DNA of 64,000 nt from Mycolicibacterium sp. P1-5 (GTDB lineage Bacteria; Actinomycetota; Actinomycetes; Mycobacteriales; Mycobacteriaceae). Location: positions 238,888 through 302,887 of the forward strand of contig NZ_NPKT01000004.1 of NCBI RefSeq assembly GCF_008329565.1, written 5' to 3'. Numbering within the stretch: the first letter of the stretch is position 1; each line of letters opens with the position of its first letter. Below the pieces are notes generated by a model. That model saw only the letters and a list, made by a program, of their open reading frames with translations. It was not told the origin of the DNA and did not search any database. The translations under genes were made by a program, and so were the position numbers. This document shows positions 63,902-64,000 of the stretch, in pieces.

Positions 63902-64000
63902 TGTCAGTTCCGGTCGAAAAGTGAGCAGGTGATTCCGGTCGAAAAGTGAGCACCCTTCTGATTGGAGAGTGATCACTGTGGAGGACTGGGCCGAGATCCG
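63902..64000 (+). mobile_element. IS21-family element, left end (runs off window)
   Basis: The end starts TGTCAG and has two 20-base direct repeats TTCCGGTCGAAAAGTGAGCA at 63908-63927 and 63933-63952, typical of IS21-type multiple terminal repeats. They precede a transposase start. The right end lies outside the window. Confidence 0.75.
63969..64000 (+). CDS. istA: IS21-family transposase IstA, N-terminal fragment
   Basis: The first codons from GTG read VITVEDWAEI, the usual N-terminus of IstA DNA-cutting transposases, and the window ends there. A second GTG nine bases later (VEDWAEI) is an alternative start. Product and intactness cannot be judged. Confidence 0.65.
   Translation, partial: MITVEDWAEI

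Overview
The window looks like chromosome of a rapidly growing, environmental mycobacterium (Mycolicibacterium-like). It is GC-rich, with mycobacterial str and rpo operons, Mkl/MceG, LpqP, LipG and mycolic acid methyltransferases. Gene order from about 0.2 to 42.6 kb follows, in reverse, my memory of the Mycobacterium tuberculosis Rv0685-to-Rv0642c neighbourhood, with some deletions (for example mmpS5/mmpL5) and replacements. No search was run; functional names rest on motifs, length and neighbours.

Layout. 0.2-4.5 kb: rpsL-rpsG-fusA-tuf (minus strand). 4.8-10.5 kb: a TetR regulator, a pair of secreted DUF3060 proteins, and a tightly coupled acyl-CoA operon (fadE8-echA4-paaX-like-echA5). 10.5-13.2 kb: cupin, lipoprotein esterase LpqP, endonuclease IV and a RibD/DHFR-like reductase. 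13.3-20.8 kb: rpoC and rpoB, with a strong terminator and a promoter candidate. 21.2-26.0 kb: a secreted hydrolase made of two tandem alpha/beta-hydrolase halves, the Mce-transport ATPase, and rplL/rplJ with a leader. 26.4-34.3 kb: an AbiEi/DUF559-like protein, ROK kinase, a small unknown protein, a large GH38 alpha-mannosidase, a secondary phosphodiesterase-fold enzyme and an AbiEii-like nucleotidyltransferase.

34.27-35.69 kb is an AT-richer segment (a methyltransferase plus a decayed DinB paralogue) bounded by an exact 18-bp direct repeat. It appears to have split two convergent genes that once overlapped. 35.7-42.6 kb: WYL regulator with two DinB-like genes, an NTF2-like protein, a UbiB/ABC1 kinase, lipG and two mycolic acid methyltransferases; an alpha/beta-hydrolase follows.

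43.7-63.9 kb is an accessory Wzx/Wzy-type exopolysaccharide locus, visibly less GC-rich than the core. It starts with a sigma-A-like promoter and a secreted GTTSGS-repeat protein. A DUF4012 protein, a fused Wzz/BY-kinase, several glycosyltransferases, four methyltransferases, a polymerase, a flippase and an AT3-SGNH acyltransferase follow. It also carries a Tat-exported beta-helix protein built like a phage tailspike. No initiating sugar-phosphate transferase is in view. At the right edge begins an IS21-family element. The locus therefore sits between the mycolate methyltransferases and an IS, where M. tuberculosis has rplA/rplK.
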